64,000 nucleotides of DNA from Ailanthus altissimus. Its lineage: Eukaryota > Streptophyta > Magnoliopsida > Sapindales > Simaroubaceae. Shown here one piece after another: positions 23,567-35,514 of the stretch; the first letter of the stretch is position 1, and each line of letters begins with the position of its first letter. The stretch spans positions 25,774,501-25,838,500 of the forward strand of contig OX327695.1 of NCBI GenBank assembly GCA_946807835.1, given 5' to 3'. The position numbers were made by a program, and so were the translations under genes. The notes under the pieces were generated by a model. That model saw only the letters and a list, made by a program, of their open reading frames with translations. It was not told where the DNA came from and did not search any database.

Positions 23567-26081
23567 ATGTCACAAATTTTAACTATTATATGTTTTGGAG
23601 GAAGATGGGAGAGCTGTAGCGATGGTTTTAAAAGATACATTGGATATCAAAATATACATATGGTTGTTCCGAAAAATATTATATACAAAGCGTTATTGAG
23701 AAGAATTTGTCATCTTTTAGGAGTTAATCAAGTGCATTATAAAGTAACTTTGAAGTTTGAGGTTCCTTCAAGTACCATAAAGTTAAGACACATCTCACTT
23801 GAAAATGACGATGATGCAATATTGTGGTTGAGCTTACAAAATAATATGGCTACACCGCTTTGTGTAACAATAGATGTTCGAGGACCTGAAAGTAATGCAG
23901 AAGCATCAATGGAGCAAAAAAAAGGCTATGCTAAGCAATTCTCATCGACAACTCTGTGTATATTCCAAATTCCTCGGAGGATTATCATTATTCTTCTTCG
24001 ATGCTCAACGAACAACAAGGCTACATATATGACCATGGTCAGATATATGGAGATGTTGCCGTTGATCTTGGCTATGATATTGATGAAAATGATGATCATG
24101 GTTACGAGGTTGATGATGATTGTAGAAATGATTATGATGATAATTATAAAGAGAATGAGGATGTAAATGATGATGCTGGTGATGAGGATGATGATGATGA
24201 GGAAGAGGGTGATAATGATGATGATGATGATGATGAGGGTTATGGTAGAGAAGAAAGAGTTAAGGTAGAAAACTCATTTCAGTTTCAGCCTGAAATACCA
24301 CCATTTGATTTGAATGTATCGAAAAAAATTTCTTGTAATGGGATTGGTAATGTATTTGTAGGAAACTTATATAACAACAAAGATGAAATTCATGAAGCTA
24401 TAAGTATAGTTGCACTGAAGGAAAAATAGAGCTTTAAAGTTTACAAATCCACCAAAGATTATTTTGAGTTGAAATGCGATGATGACAGTTGCAAGTAGAG
24501 ATTACGGGCAGTGTTGACAGAAGGGCGACATTTTTTTGTTGTTAGGCGAGTAGATATAGAGCATACTTGTGTTTTGAGTCAATTACGGGATGGTCACCGA
24601 CAAGCCAAGAGCCGAATTATTGCTAAAGTAATAAAAAATAAGTTTATATCGGTCAATAGAAACTATAGGCCGAAAGACATTCAAGCAGACATACGTGAAC
24701 AATTCGGTGTTCAAATAACCTATATTAATGCTTGGCGTGCTACGGAGTGTGCATTAAGATTAATAAGAGGTACTCCTAAGGATTCGTTTAAATTACTTCT
24801 TGCATACAGCTATGTGTTGCAACAAAATAACCCAGGTACGGTTACTCATTTGGAAACTGACGCGGATAATCACTTCAAGTATTTCTTTATGGCGTTAGGA
24901 CCCTGCATCAGAGGTTTTAATTCATTAATCCGACCGGTAGTTGCAGTCGACGGAATATTTTTGAAAGGTTCCTATCTTGGTACAATGTTTGTGGCCGTTT
25001 GTAAAGATGGAAACAATCAGATTTATCCATTGGCTTGGGGAATTGCTGACTCAAAAAATGATACTTATTGGGAGTGATTTATGGTTAAACTGAGAGGAGT
25101 TATTGCAAATCATCAGAATCTTATTTTTATATCTGATCGACATGCTAGTATTGAGGGGGCCATATAGGGTGTGTTTCCTCATGCATATCATGGGTTCTAC
25201 ATATATCATTTGAAAGAAAATTTGATGACAAAATACAAGTTATCATCAGATAAGTTTAAAAAGGGGTGTACTTATCTACCTATTTCAGTGCTGCCAAGGC
25301 TTATCGTGTCCATAATTTTCAATACCAATTAAACAAGATGTGACAAATAAGACTTGATGTAACGAAGTATTTGGAGGAAGATGTTGGTACGGTGAGATGG
25401 GCACGATCATCTGGTGCTTTCAGAAGGTATGACATTATGACTACTAATATCGCTGAGAGCATTAATGCAGTTGCAAAAGAAGTAAGAAAGCTTCCGATGA
25501 CTAATTTGGTGGAGTGGATGCGGGAGCTAACGCAATTGTGGTTTTACCATAGACGATTGGCATCACAAAATATGACCAATGTCTTGACGAACTAGGCACA
25601 TCATAAAGTCATAAAACATAACGATAAGATAAGTCGAATGACCATTTCTCCTGTTGATGATTTACGATTTATAGTTATGGATGGTAGAGTAAACTGGATT
25701 GTAGACATTGGCAAAAGAATGTGCAGTTATCGGAAGTTTAATTATCGGCAACTGCCTTATTTCCATGCACTCACCGTATGCAGATACATCAGATTATCGC
25801 ACGAGAGCCTTTGTTCAACTTATTACACATCTGAGACTTTATTCCGTGCTTATAGCGAGCCAATACTTCCGGTTGGTCAAGTGTCAGATTGAATAGTCCC
25901 ATAGTATTTGAAACATATGGACATTCAGCCTCCGATAGCACGTCGTCAGTCAGGCAGACGTCGGATGAATCGGATTCTATCTCAAGGAGAGGAACCATCA
26001 AATAATATATGTAGTCATTGTAGACAATATGGACATAACCAACAAACGTGTCGAAACCCTGTACCTTTACAGAGCAAGTGA
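23567..26081 (+). pseudogene. MULE (mudrA-type) transposase pseudogene
   Basis: Domains in order: an N-terminal segment (about 23567-23900); an acidic Asp/Glu linker (24060-24245); a MuDR-type N-terminal zinc region; the MULE DDE domain with VAVDGIFLKGSYLGTMFVAV (first Asp, near 24945) and ISDRHASIEGA (second Asp, near 25130); a SWIM-type region (25700-25770); and a CX2CX4HX4C knuckle (CSHCRQYGHNQQTC, near 26012-26055). The frame is broken by a shift at the A-run near 23920, stops at 24427, 24496, 25075 and 25165, another shift between 25260 and 25370, and a stop at 25593. Two SWIM zinc ligands are Tyr instead of Cys. Several stops replace expected Trp codons. Inactive. Confidence 0.88.
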
Positions 26082-26689
26082 TGTATATTCATTTATAAAC
26101 ATTTACCTTATTGATATTTAACTATGTATAATATAAGGCTAATATTTAAATATTTTTTGTTTCAGACGGATCTGAAAAAATAAAGGAAAGAGCTATACCA
26201 TGCACCTATTTTGTAATGTACTTATTTTGTAATTCACTTAATTTATAATGCACTTGTACTTTGTATTTCACTTATTTTGTAATGCATTTGTATTTTGTAT
26301 TACATACTTATTTATTTTATTTTAATGCATTTATTTATTTTGTCTTTAGTATTAATGTTGATAATTTTCACAAAATTTTGACAGAATCTCCTCTATAATA
26401 TGGACTATCCCAAACCTGCCATATTGAATAAATACACTTCTATCAAACTATAAAATCACTTTCACATACATACACCCAAATCAACGCCCACAAACAATTA
26501 TGGCATATCAATTATACACTCATATCAATGCATATTGAATAAATCACACTTCTATCAAACTGTAAAAATACTTCCACATACATACACCCAAAATAATTAT
26601 GGTATATCAATTATACACTCAAATCAATACATGTAAAAAATTATAGTACTAAATATCTATGAAGCTAAAGTCCATAAATCAACGGACAT
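26082..26689. other. Inter-gene spacer of the MULE
   Basis: Between the 3' ends of the two convergent element genes. It holds short direct repeats (for example ACTTATTTTGTAAT-type words at 26218-26330, and CACTTCTATCAAACT at 26426 and 26547 with CACATACATACACCCAAA shortly after each). No coding sequence is seen. Confidence 0.6.
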
Positions 26690-29600
26690 CTTCTGTTTAT
26701 AAAAGGTACCAATGTCAGGGAATGAGTTAAATGGCCGACCTAACATAAGATATTCAATATACATACAGGTGAAGACTCCACAGTCTCCACTCCCGACCTC
26801 TTGTTACGGCACATTCTCCCGGATACGAGTCACCGACCAAGGGAACAAATTTGGGCTTTGTATGCCCCTCAAACTATAAAATCTACACCTTTAAAGGTAC
26901 AAAGGCATTGCAACACACAAAGGCTCTACAAATTTCATGATAGACTCGTCTGAATGGCCGTTCACGCTGGAATTATAAAGAACGATTGCAAACCGGGCAA
27001 AGTCAAGTTGCGCTATAATGCAATGTTCTTGATTGATATTCGGAGGAATATATACTTACAAAAATAATTATGGTATTATTTTTAACTTAATGTTATTACA
27101 TGCACAGTAAAAAGTTATTATTATTTTTAAAAAGTACCTTATTGACCATTGCCCACGGTTTAGCACCAAGTAACTCGATCTTTGTTCCGAGTGCATAAGC
27201 CAACAACATTTTCAACCAGTCGTTGTTGTCTGGAGGATTGGTAATGAAGGACGTTTGCCACATTTGTCGAATGTACTCCTAAACACAAATAAAAGATACT
27301 CGTTAAAGTTGATAATAGTTAATATACACATTCGTTGAGATGATAATGTTATATGCACAATAAACAGGTAATATAATAACTTATGTAGAAATATGCATCT
27401 GCAGTTGTACAATTTTGTAAGTACATGTCAGAAAACGTTCTTTGCCGTAAACGCAAAACCGTCAAATATTCATTTATATGCTGCAAAACACACAGAATAT
27501 GTATAAGTTTTGATATTATTAGACAAATCACAAAATAAAAAAAAAGTTAAAATAAATCCTCATCAAATCGCCAAGCCAATTTTGTAGTATCTCATTAAAC
27601 TATGTGTTGGTTGGATCGAGTCCGTGCAAATGAACCCGTTGTGTTGGGTCATTATTTTTTATCAAATCTAGAAGCTCAGCATATTTACTCTGATCAATAG
27701 GATTCGACTGCCTATTTATGTCAATAGTAGGTCCTACTTGCAATTCCACGAGTTTCTTCTTCGTGAGCTGTTTTAACGGATTGATATATGAACTGACTTG
27801 GGCTGCTGCCTTCTTGCGAATGTGCCAATACCTACTTATGCTTTCACTCAATGGAGCATGTATAATTTTTTCGACTTATAGGGCTATCAGCAATAGGAGC
27901 AAATGACTGATAGTGAGATTCGCTGGCAGGAGCAAATGTATGAAAGTCAGCAGTCATGAATTCGGCACCTTACAAAACCAAACAATACCGATTAATGTAT
28001 TGACTTGTTAAACTTTGAATCTAATATATTTTAGGTTTAAAACGTACCATACTCTGCCTTACATCGTCGGAGATCTTGATTGGTTTAAGCTGTTGCATCA
28101 AGAGAGATATCTGATGTAAGATATTTTCTTCAGCCTTATCAATCTTGGCTGAAAGCTCTGCGTTACCCTTATCAATTCTGGTAAATATCTTTTTTTCAAG
28201 ATCATCCATCTTCTTTTTCAGGATTTGATACTGTGATGTTGATGTGCCGGATTGAAACTATACATAAGTTATTATAATCAATTTTCATAAGCTAATACTA
28301 ATCAGTAACATAAGCATTAGATAATTCAAGGGAAAAATAAATAAATTATTATACCATTAATTCGGTCGCTGGCGGGGCTTCAAATTCGTGGAGATGCTGC
28401 AGATTTTCAGTGAATTGGGTGTCCGGGATATCAACTATCTCTAACTTAAGACGCCTTTCCCATTTTTTCGATGGAATGCAAAAGTTTACCACCGCGCGAT
28501 AGTCCGCAGTCTTCTCATGTTTGCAGGATACCAACTTCCTATAAACCTCTAAAACCTTTATAATATTTTAGATTTATTAATCATTATTAGAAAATATAAC
28601 ACAAATTATAAGGAAGTTATATATATTTTTGGTTGAACATAAAAGCATACCCCAACACCATCGAAGAGGACATCTACGACGTTTTTGTATAATGGGGTGC
28701 TCGTGCTAGACCAATTTAGAATACGAGAAAAATAGTCTTCATTCCTATCGGCAAATAACTCCCCACACCTCGGGATCGCCTCGTAGATCCACACTTGAGA
28801 TGATAACAAATTTAAATTACAATGCCAACAAAATAAATTTTTCTCTATCATAATATCATAATGAATCAAAAAGATAGAATTACTTACCAAAAATGTTTGA
28901 CAAAATGAGTATAAGTTGTATGATTTTATATTTCCAGCGCCTGTTTTTTTTACCTTTGCCAACTTTTTAATTGGAGCCGTGCATAAATTATTGTATAGTA
29001 CAGTCTATACAATCGTACCCCAAGGATAGACATTAAACTCATTTAAATTATCTACGAGACGAAGTACAAAATATTATATAATTCTATTCCGATCACATGG
29101 CATTATCAATTTATGAAATACATAAAATAGACACATTTTTACTGCATCTACATCATCGTCAAATGTAACGCTGCCGAACCACAAATCCAAATCCTTGTAA
29201 GTCAACTGACTTCTACCCGAAAAATATTTATGACAAAGTCTATCACCTAACCCACTTACTACAGGATAATCCTCCATCCTCAAACCAGTAATCAAATAAA
29301 AATATTGACGAGAAAATCTAATACGTCTTTTACCTATATAGAACCATAATTCTTCATATAAATTTTTGGTATGCACACGTCTTAATAAAATCTCATGTGC
29401 TAAAATACCTGAGAATGGAATAAGTGATACATCTAATAAACTACCCAAACATGTGGTTCTAAATATTTCTACCTGCCTTGAAGTTAATTTATTTTTAATA
29501 TTTCGTATAACCCATAACTTCGAGTACGTATGTACATTCGCTCGGTAGAAATATTTTTCGGCAATTAAGTATTCTTTTGTGACATTCTCCTTCCTGAAAA
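26690..29600 (-). pseudogene. Captured DUF1985 / ULP1-like (C48) protease gene, decayed
   Basis: Read on the minus strand. An acceptor TTTTTTCAG near 29595 opens a frame with the DUF1985 signature (FYIGKRRIRFSRQYFYLITG, then LRMEDYP, near 29360-29270), ending in PWGTIV near 29005 with a stop inside the domain. A spacer follows with a coiled-coil-like stretch (28209-28021) and a Lys-rich linker (27851-27600). The C-terminal part is the protease: EHCIIAQLD with the catalytic His (near 27022), VLYNSS where the family has Asp, PQQ with the oxyanion Gln, and GDCGVF with the catalytic Cys (near 26790). ULP1 proteases process SUMO; in KI-MULEs the role is unknown. Stops (for example after CVAMPLYL near 26890) and shifts make this copy a pseudogene. 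Confidence 0.8.
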
Positions 29601-29774
29601 AAGTAAAAAATTATAAATATTAACAAAATAATAATCAACATAACATATAATCAAAATTTAATTTAATTACAACTAACAACCTAGACTATTTACATAATTA
29701 TTAAAAAATTTAAATTATTAAATTAAATAATTTTAAATAAACATAAATAACATAAATTAATTTTAAAAATAAAA

Positions 29775-29984
29775 ATTTTTGTGGTAAGACGCGGTACGCG
29801 CTGCTGGCAGCGGGTGCGTCTACGCGCTGCTGGCAGCGGGCGAGTGACGCACGTGCCACCGTATTAGCGCACACTGCTTGGCGCTCGCCAAGCGGCGTGC
29901 GCCTAACATAGTTGGTGCGTGCGTCTACTCACCAGCAGCCAGCAGCGCGTAGACGCACGCGCCGCCGTGTCTTACCACAAAAAT
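29775..29984. repeat. 210-bp GC-rich imperfect palindrome
   Basis: The outer arms are perfectly complementary over 16 bp: ATTTTTGTGGTAAGAC (29775-29790) and GTCTTACCACAAAAAT (29969-29984). Inside, TGCGTCTACGCGCTGCTGGC (about 29815-29834) is complementary to GCCAGCAGCGCGTAGACGCA (about 29938-29957), and the left arm carries a second CGCGCTGCTGGCAGCGGG copy. The island is about 65 percent GC in surroundings near 20 percent. It would make a long stable hairpin if transcribed in either direction. Confidence 0.9.
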
Positions 29985-30449
29985 AAGCCGAATTCACCTT
30001 TTCCGGTCACGTTTCCAATCCACATACATTTTCAACTTTCTACATCTACATCTACACATTTTTACATATTTTTAATTAATATAAATTATAATACTAAAAA
30101 ATAAATAAAAATTAAATTTATAAATACACTTACTAATTTTGTTTCTCTCTGAAGAAATTGTAGTATTAACCGTGTGAGGTCGGATTGTTAGTGAAAGTTA
30201 ACCGGCGCCGTGAGAAAGAGAAAGAGAAGGAGTAACCGTGAGAGTGAGGGGGAGAGAGGGAAAAGGGAAAGTGTCGGTGAGGGAAAGAAGAAAATTAAAA
30301 AAAAAATTGTCTTTTTACTTTATTTAATATAAGGGTAAAATAAAAAAATATATATGTAATTGGTTAAAATATATCAATTATTTTGACTCGGTCAAAATAA
30401 TTTATTCACTTAAAAAGAAGGTCAAATCGGCCAATTTTCCTAATTAATA

Positions 30450-31260
30450 TATCACCAATTAATGATTACTATTTTTTATAAGATAATTATTGATATTTTT
30501 TTAATTCTTATTAATATAATAATTATATAACCATCGAATAATAAATACATCAAATATCGTATCAGTAAAAATACAAAAAATTTATCTTATAAGTTTAGCC
30601 TTATTATTCAATTTACTTAATTTAATCATTTAAATTATTTATTTTTTAAATTTAATGAAAATTTTAAATTAATCTAAGCTTAATTAAAAAAGTGACTTTC
30701 TGATTGAATAATGGATTTTTCAGGTCGAAATCTATGGAGCGATTAGTTTTGGATGATTGATCGTTGTTAGGATATCAAAATGCATCAATGTGGAGTGTCA
30801 TACCCTTCCACAATTCTCAAAATAATGGATTTTTCAGTTTTGTTAGTTGTAGGCTTTTGTAACAAAACAGTTCAATAAGAGCATATAGAACAAGTTGAGA
30901 ATGAATGCAATTAAAGAAAGGAAAAAGGAAAAAGAAACAAAGAACTTTAAACTTGTAGGCAACGATAATTCTTACGAGGCTGTGGTTGTTACAAATAAAC
31001 GTAAAGCCAAGCGTTAATGGCGGGGAGCGGTCTATTTTTGTAAGGTAATATTTCTCGATCTTAGAAAAAAAGGGAAATTTTTTTGTTTGTGATTAGACTG
31101 AATGAGACGAGGAAATGGTAAAACAATAACCAATTCAAATTGTTGGTAAAGACACAAGGTTGACAGACAGAAAATGGAGAAAAAAAACCCTGCTTTATCG
31201 CAAGCCAGAGGGCAATGACAAGTTTGGGTAACTATCTAGAAACTAGAATAGCAATTTCAC
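30450..31260. other. Intergenic, probable promoter region of the PERK gene
   Basis: AT-rich sequence without a supported frame. The last 250 bases are more mixed and lead into a pyrimidine-rich leader (31270-31315). I could not pick a TATA box with confidence. Confidence 0.5.
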
Positions 31261-31269
31261 CAAAGACAA

Positions 31270-31747
31270 GCCTTTTCTCTCTCTTCCCTTTTGAGGACCC
31301 TTCGTCTTTCATTCAAGGTACCCTCTTTTCTCCCATGTAAAAGAAAGTACATTGTTTATTGAACACATTAATCATTAGCAAAACTGTTAGTTAGCAGAAG
31401 ATATTCATATTATTAAGGCTTATAATCATCGTTATAATCCCATGCACAAAGAGAAAACCAATGTGCATTGGATATGATATATTGGTCGCTGTTGTGTAAT
31501 GTTGTTGATGGTGTTTATAGGAAGAAGAACATACATATATATATAAATATAAGAATTTTCTTTTGTTAATGGATGTCATTCTACATTCACACATTTGCGT
31601 GTCTGTTTATCGAATTCAAATCAATCATTGAAATGTTTTTGAATCTTATGATCAATTTGTTCAGGTCCTCAAATTTTGAGACTGGCAGTGTAGGGAAAGG
31701 TGGAGCTTCTTGGGTGGAAATAGAAGTTCTTTAGCTCATTAATTACA
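31270..31747 (+). promoter_or_regulatory. Probable 5' leader with intron, PERK gene
   Basis: A TCTCTCTTCCC-rich leader ends in CATTCAAG followed by donor GTACCC (31318). An acceptor TTGTTCAG ends at 31664. This predicts a 347-base leader intron and an untranslated stretch of 83 bases before the ATG at 31748. Inferred from splice signals only. Confidence 0.45.
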
Positions 31748-34700
31748 ATGTCTAGCGAGGGTAAAGACTCTAACAACGAGACTGATGCCGATGGTTCTCA
31801 GAATGGTGACAACCCTTCTCCTCCCCCGTCAACATCAAATAAAAATTCAACATCATCATCAAAATCAAATAATTCTACAACACCACCCTCGTCGTCTCCA
31901 CCGCCCGCTTCTCCGCCACCCTCATCTCCGCCTCCCTCGCCGCCTCCTTCCCCTCCGCCACCTGCCTCATCTCCCCCGCCTTCATCTCCGCCTCCTTCAC
32001 AATCGCCCCCGGCTTCATCATCAAACCCGACACCTTCACCGCCCCCGCCAGCTGCTCCACAAACCCCATCGGATCAGAACGCAGCACCTAAGTCCCCGCC
32101 ACCGCCAGCTTCACAAAATTCTTCTCCTCGGACGCCTTCGTCGTCTACTGGGAAAAACCCTCCAGAGCCCCTTTTTTCTCCGCCTCCGCCAGCAAAGAAA
32201 TCGCCAACATCTTCACAGCTATCGCTGCAACCGCCCCCAAAAGCAGCATCTGAATCTTCGGGAAGTGGTAGCACTGATGATTACGTGTTGTATACTATAA
32301 TAGGAGCGGTTGGTGTAGGAATATTTCTGCTTGCTATGATCATCATTTGTGCTGTGAGGGGTTGTAAGAAGAAGAACAGACGTCGACCAATGCAGTACTA
32401 CCCAGATCCCGGCCAATTTAGAAAAGGTGATCATGTTAAACAACGTCCTTTCTCCTATATATATATATATACACACACACACAGTTTTGATCTGGTAACT
32501 AAAGTCCGCTATCATATGGTGAGCTAGCACATCCTAATTAATATTTAAAACGTGAATTAACTGGACAAAATGTAGCAGTTCCGCCCACCAAATTATTTCT
32601 CTCTATATATCCGTATATATCATGAGATGTGAATAATTGTTGCGTTACATGTGATATTTCTCGGGCTACGTCCATTTCATGCAATGACGACTTTATGTGA
32701 AAAGAGAAGAAACTTGGAGTGTCTTATAGGGAATATTGCTGTTGTTTTAACTTCATTGCATGGCTCATTTTCGTAGTTTCATATGCTGTTGTTGTTTTGT
32801 TGTTATGAACACGGAGCTTTTAGATAGTTTGGCTCACAATGGAAGAATTTGTGCACCAATTTAAAAAATTTTAGTTGATGATTACAAATTTTCTGTGTTC
32901 TGCAATGCAGCAGGTGATTCATATTACAACAATGGACAGCCTCCATGGCACGGTCATCCGCAAGGAATGGATCACGGTGGCGGTATGCCCCCACCACCAG
33001 GCGGCGGCTGGCAGGTATCTCCTCCGCCGCCACCGCCGATGATGAGCAGTAATGAGATGAGCTCTAATTTCTCTGGCCCTTTCCGTCCGCCCTTACCGCC
33101 TCCATCCCCGAATATTGCTCTTGGATTCAACAAAAGCAGCTTCACGTATGATGAGCTCGCAGCGGCCACAGGCGGGTTTGCCCAGTCCAATCTTTTGGGT
33201 CAAGGAGGGTTTGGTTATGTGCACAAGGGTGTGTTGCCTAATGGAAAGGAGGTTGCAGTTAAGAGCCTCAAGACAGGAAGTGGGCAAGGAGAGCGAGAAT
33301 TTTCGGCTGAAGTCGAAATCATTAGTCGCGTGCATCATCGCCATCTCGTGACACTTGAAGGGTGGTGCATTGCGGCCGGGCAGCGGATGTTGGTCTATGA
33401 ATTTGTTCCTAATAAAACATTGGAATATCACTTACACGGTAATTTTCACTTCTATGCCTGCAGAGTGATTCATGTATTATCCTAGTCGATCAACCTACAA
33501 TAACTTCCGGGGTCTTGCCCTTTAGCCTGAGATGAAGATTGTTGACGTCGAAGATTTTCTAGCAAAACTGAAGCTGACATAGTCCTGTATTTTCACGAGT
33601 AGACCTCAAATGGAAATTTTCATTACCATGAAAGATAATTAAAAATGGAAAATGTAGAGTTTGTTGATGGAAGATAATGTGTTTTAAATTCTTGTGTTTT
33701 CTCTGCTTCTCAGGAAAGAGAAAACGAATGAAAAAACAAAGTTATGAGAAGTTTATCAAGCTAAAGCCTTAACATATTTTGGTTGCAGGAGAGGGTCGAC
33801 CAGTCATGGATTTTCCTACTAGGATGCGTATTGCACTTGGATCTGCAAAAGGGCTTGCGTACCTTCATGAAGATTGTGAGACAATACAGAGCTTCTCTCT
33901 CTGTCTCGCTCTCTTTGTTATAATCTTATTTGTTTTTTTATCTCTGCATGCAGGCCATCCTCGGATTATCCATCGTGACATCAAAGCTGCTAATATTCTG
34001 ATTGACAACAATTTTGAGGCCATGGTATCCATTCTTGTTATCTGAAGAATGAGGATTCAGTATAACCATACTATTATCTTCAAATGCGCTTTGTTGCTTA
34101 TGTTAAGAACCAGTCAAGCTAATATTTGATCGTGCCATAATGCTTCTCATACAGGTAGCTGACTTCGGATTGGCTAAGCTGTCTTCTGACAACTACACTC
34201 ATGTTTCTACGCGTGTGATGGGAACTTTCGGGTAAGTAAAAATCAATGTAGAAATGTCCCAATTTAGCAGGATTACTGGACTAGGGACAATGACCTAAGG
34301 AACTATTCCGTCTCCTAAATCAGTCATCTGCAGTTTTTCTCTTCCAAGTTGAGTGAAGATGAAAGAAATATTGCATACAGACTACTAGATGTGTATAACA
34401 TGGAACTGAGCTCTAATGGACATTCACCAAGATACATAATTAAAAAGGGCGTAAGCTTGAGCTAGGACATGAGTCAAGAGTAGGAAATTGATTGTGTTAG
34501 CAACTGATACAAAGATAAAACATTGTTGGCTAGCAGAAGTAAAGCACCTTGTATTTCAAAATAGAGAAGAATTTGACACAAAAACTACTAATTGGGGATT
34601 TGCTATTTTTCAAATGCAGGTATTTGGCTCCAGAATATGCATCAAGTGGCAAATTAACTGAGAAATCTGATGTCTTCTCATTTGGTGTCATGCTCTTGGA

Positions 34701-35514
34701 ACTGGTAACTGGAAGGAAACCTGTTGATCTTAGTATGATGGAAGATAGCTTAGTAGACTGGGTTAGTACTTCCTCTACTTTTGAGTATCTTGCACTATGA
34801 AATGCAATCATCCAAGTAAAATTTTTCATACTTCCCTATCATTTCTCCTGCTCTAAACTTAAAATCCTAGCTTGGGCACGCCATCTACAGGCTAGACCAC
34901 TTATGACTAGCGCATTGGAGGATGGCAATTATGACGAGTTGGTTGATCCACGCTTGGAGAATAACTATGTACCTCATGAAATGGCTCGCTTGGTGGCCTG
35001 TGCTGCTGCTAGCGTTCGCCACTCTGCTAGAAAGCGCCCAAAAATGAGTCAGGTATGGAAATGATTTCCCCTGTCTATACTACTCTGGTTTGAGTTTACC
35101 TTGACCTTTTATATATGATGAGATTCTACAAAATGCTCTTAATAGAGGATTCAAAGTTGTGCTCTTATCCCCCTTGAAAGTGGAAGGTTTTATATAAAAG
35201 TTTGGATAACATATACTGCTTGATTCATTAAACAATTCATAATGATTGATGTTCATGGAAAGCAGATAGTCCGCGCACTGGAAGGAGATTCTTCGATGGA
35301 AGACTTGAACGACGGTGCAAAGCCCGGCCAAAGCTCTGTCTATAGCTTAAACACAAGCACGGAATATAGTGCAAGTTCATATAATGCTGACATGAAGAAG
35401 TTCAGACAGCTAGCGTTGGGCAGCCAAGAGTTTACTAGCAGTGACTATGGAGGATCAAGTGATTCCCCTGAGCTTAGCACTCCTGGCGGAAAATCACAAG
35501 TTTTGAGCAGATAA
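31748..35514 (+). CDS. PERK: PERK-type proline-rich receptor-like protein kinase
   Basis: Eight coding exons: 31748-32426, 32914-33438, 33789-33875, 33954-34024, 34155-34231, 34620-34761, 34891-35052 and 35266-35514, all GT-AG, giving 663 residues. There is no N-terminal signal peptide; residues about 20-170 are a Pro/Ser-rich extensin-like ectodomain (repeated [13 protein letters not shown]), then one membrane span (about 180-203) and a basic stop-transfer CKKKNRRR. A second Pro/Gly-rich stretch (245-293) precedes the kinase: GQGGFG loop (322-327), Lys343 in VAVK, HRD at 437-439, DFG at 457-459, then GTFGYLAPEY. All catalytic residues are present, so it is predicted to be an active Ser/Thr kinase. 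Arabidopsis PERKs sit at the plasma membrane and are thought to sense the cell wall. Length fits the family (about 650). EAM replaces the usual EAK before VADFG. Confidence 0.95.
32456..32483. repeat. TA/CA microsatellite in PERK intron 1
   Basis: An alternating TA run followed by six or seven CA units, about 30 bases downstream of the exon 1 donor. Likely length-variable; no coding effect expected. Confidence 0.9.

Larger units (their letters stand above)
22450..30440. mobile_element. Kaonashi-like MULE carrying transposase and ULP1-protease genes
   Basis: A 7.99-kb element flanked by the 9-bp duplication TAATTAATA. The ends are weakly inverted: the left end has AATCAAAGTCAAATA then ACTAACCAAATATACAT and TTATTTTATCC, and the right end read inward has GACCGAGTCAAAATA then TTAACCAATTACATAT and TTATTTTACCC. 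It contains a mudrA-type transposase pseudogene (+, 23567-26081) and, in opposite orientation, a DUF1985 plus C48 (ULP1) cysteine-protease pseudogene (26690-29600). Plant MULEs that captured ULP1-like genes are known as Kaonashi (KI) elements and usually have poor TIRs, as here. GC-rich islands lie near both ends (22710-22785, 29780-29985). Confidence 0.75.

Noticed and set aside
31785..32300. A long alternative-frame ORF (171 codons) within PERK exon 1
   Set aside because: It is a His/Arg/Leu-rich shadow of the Pro/Ser repeat codons. The PERK frame is supported by family similarity and splicing phase.
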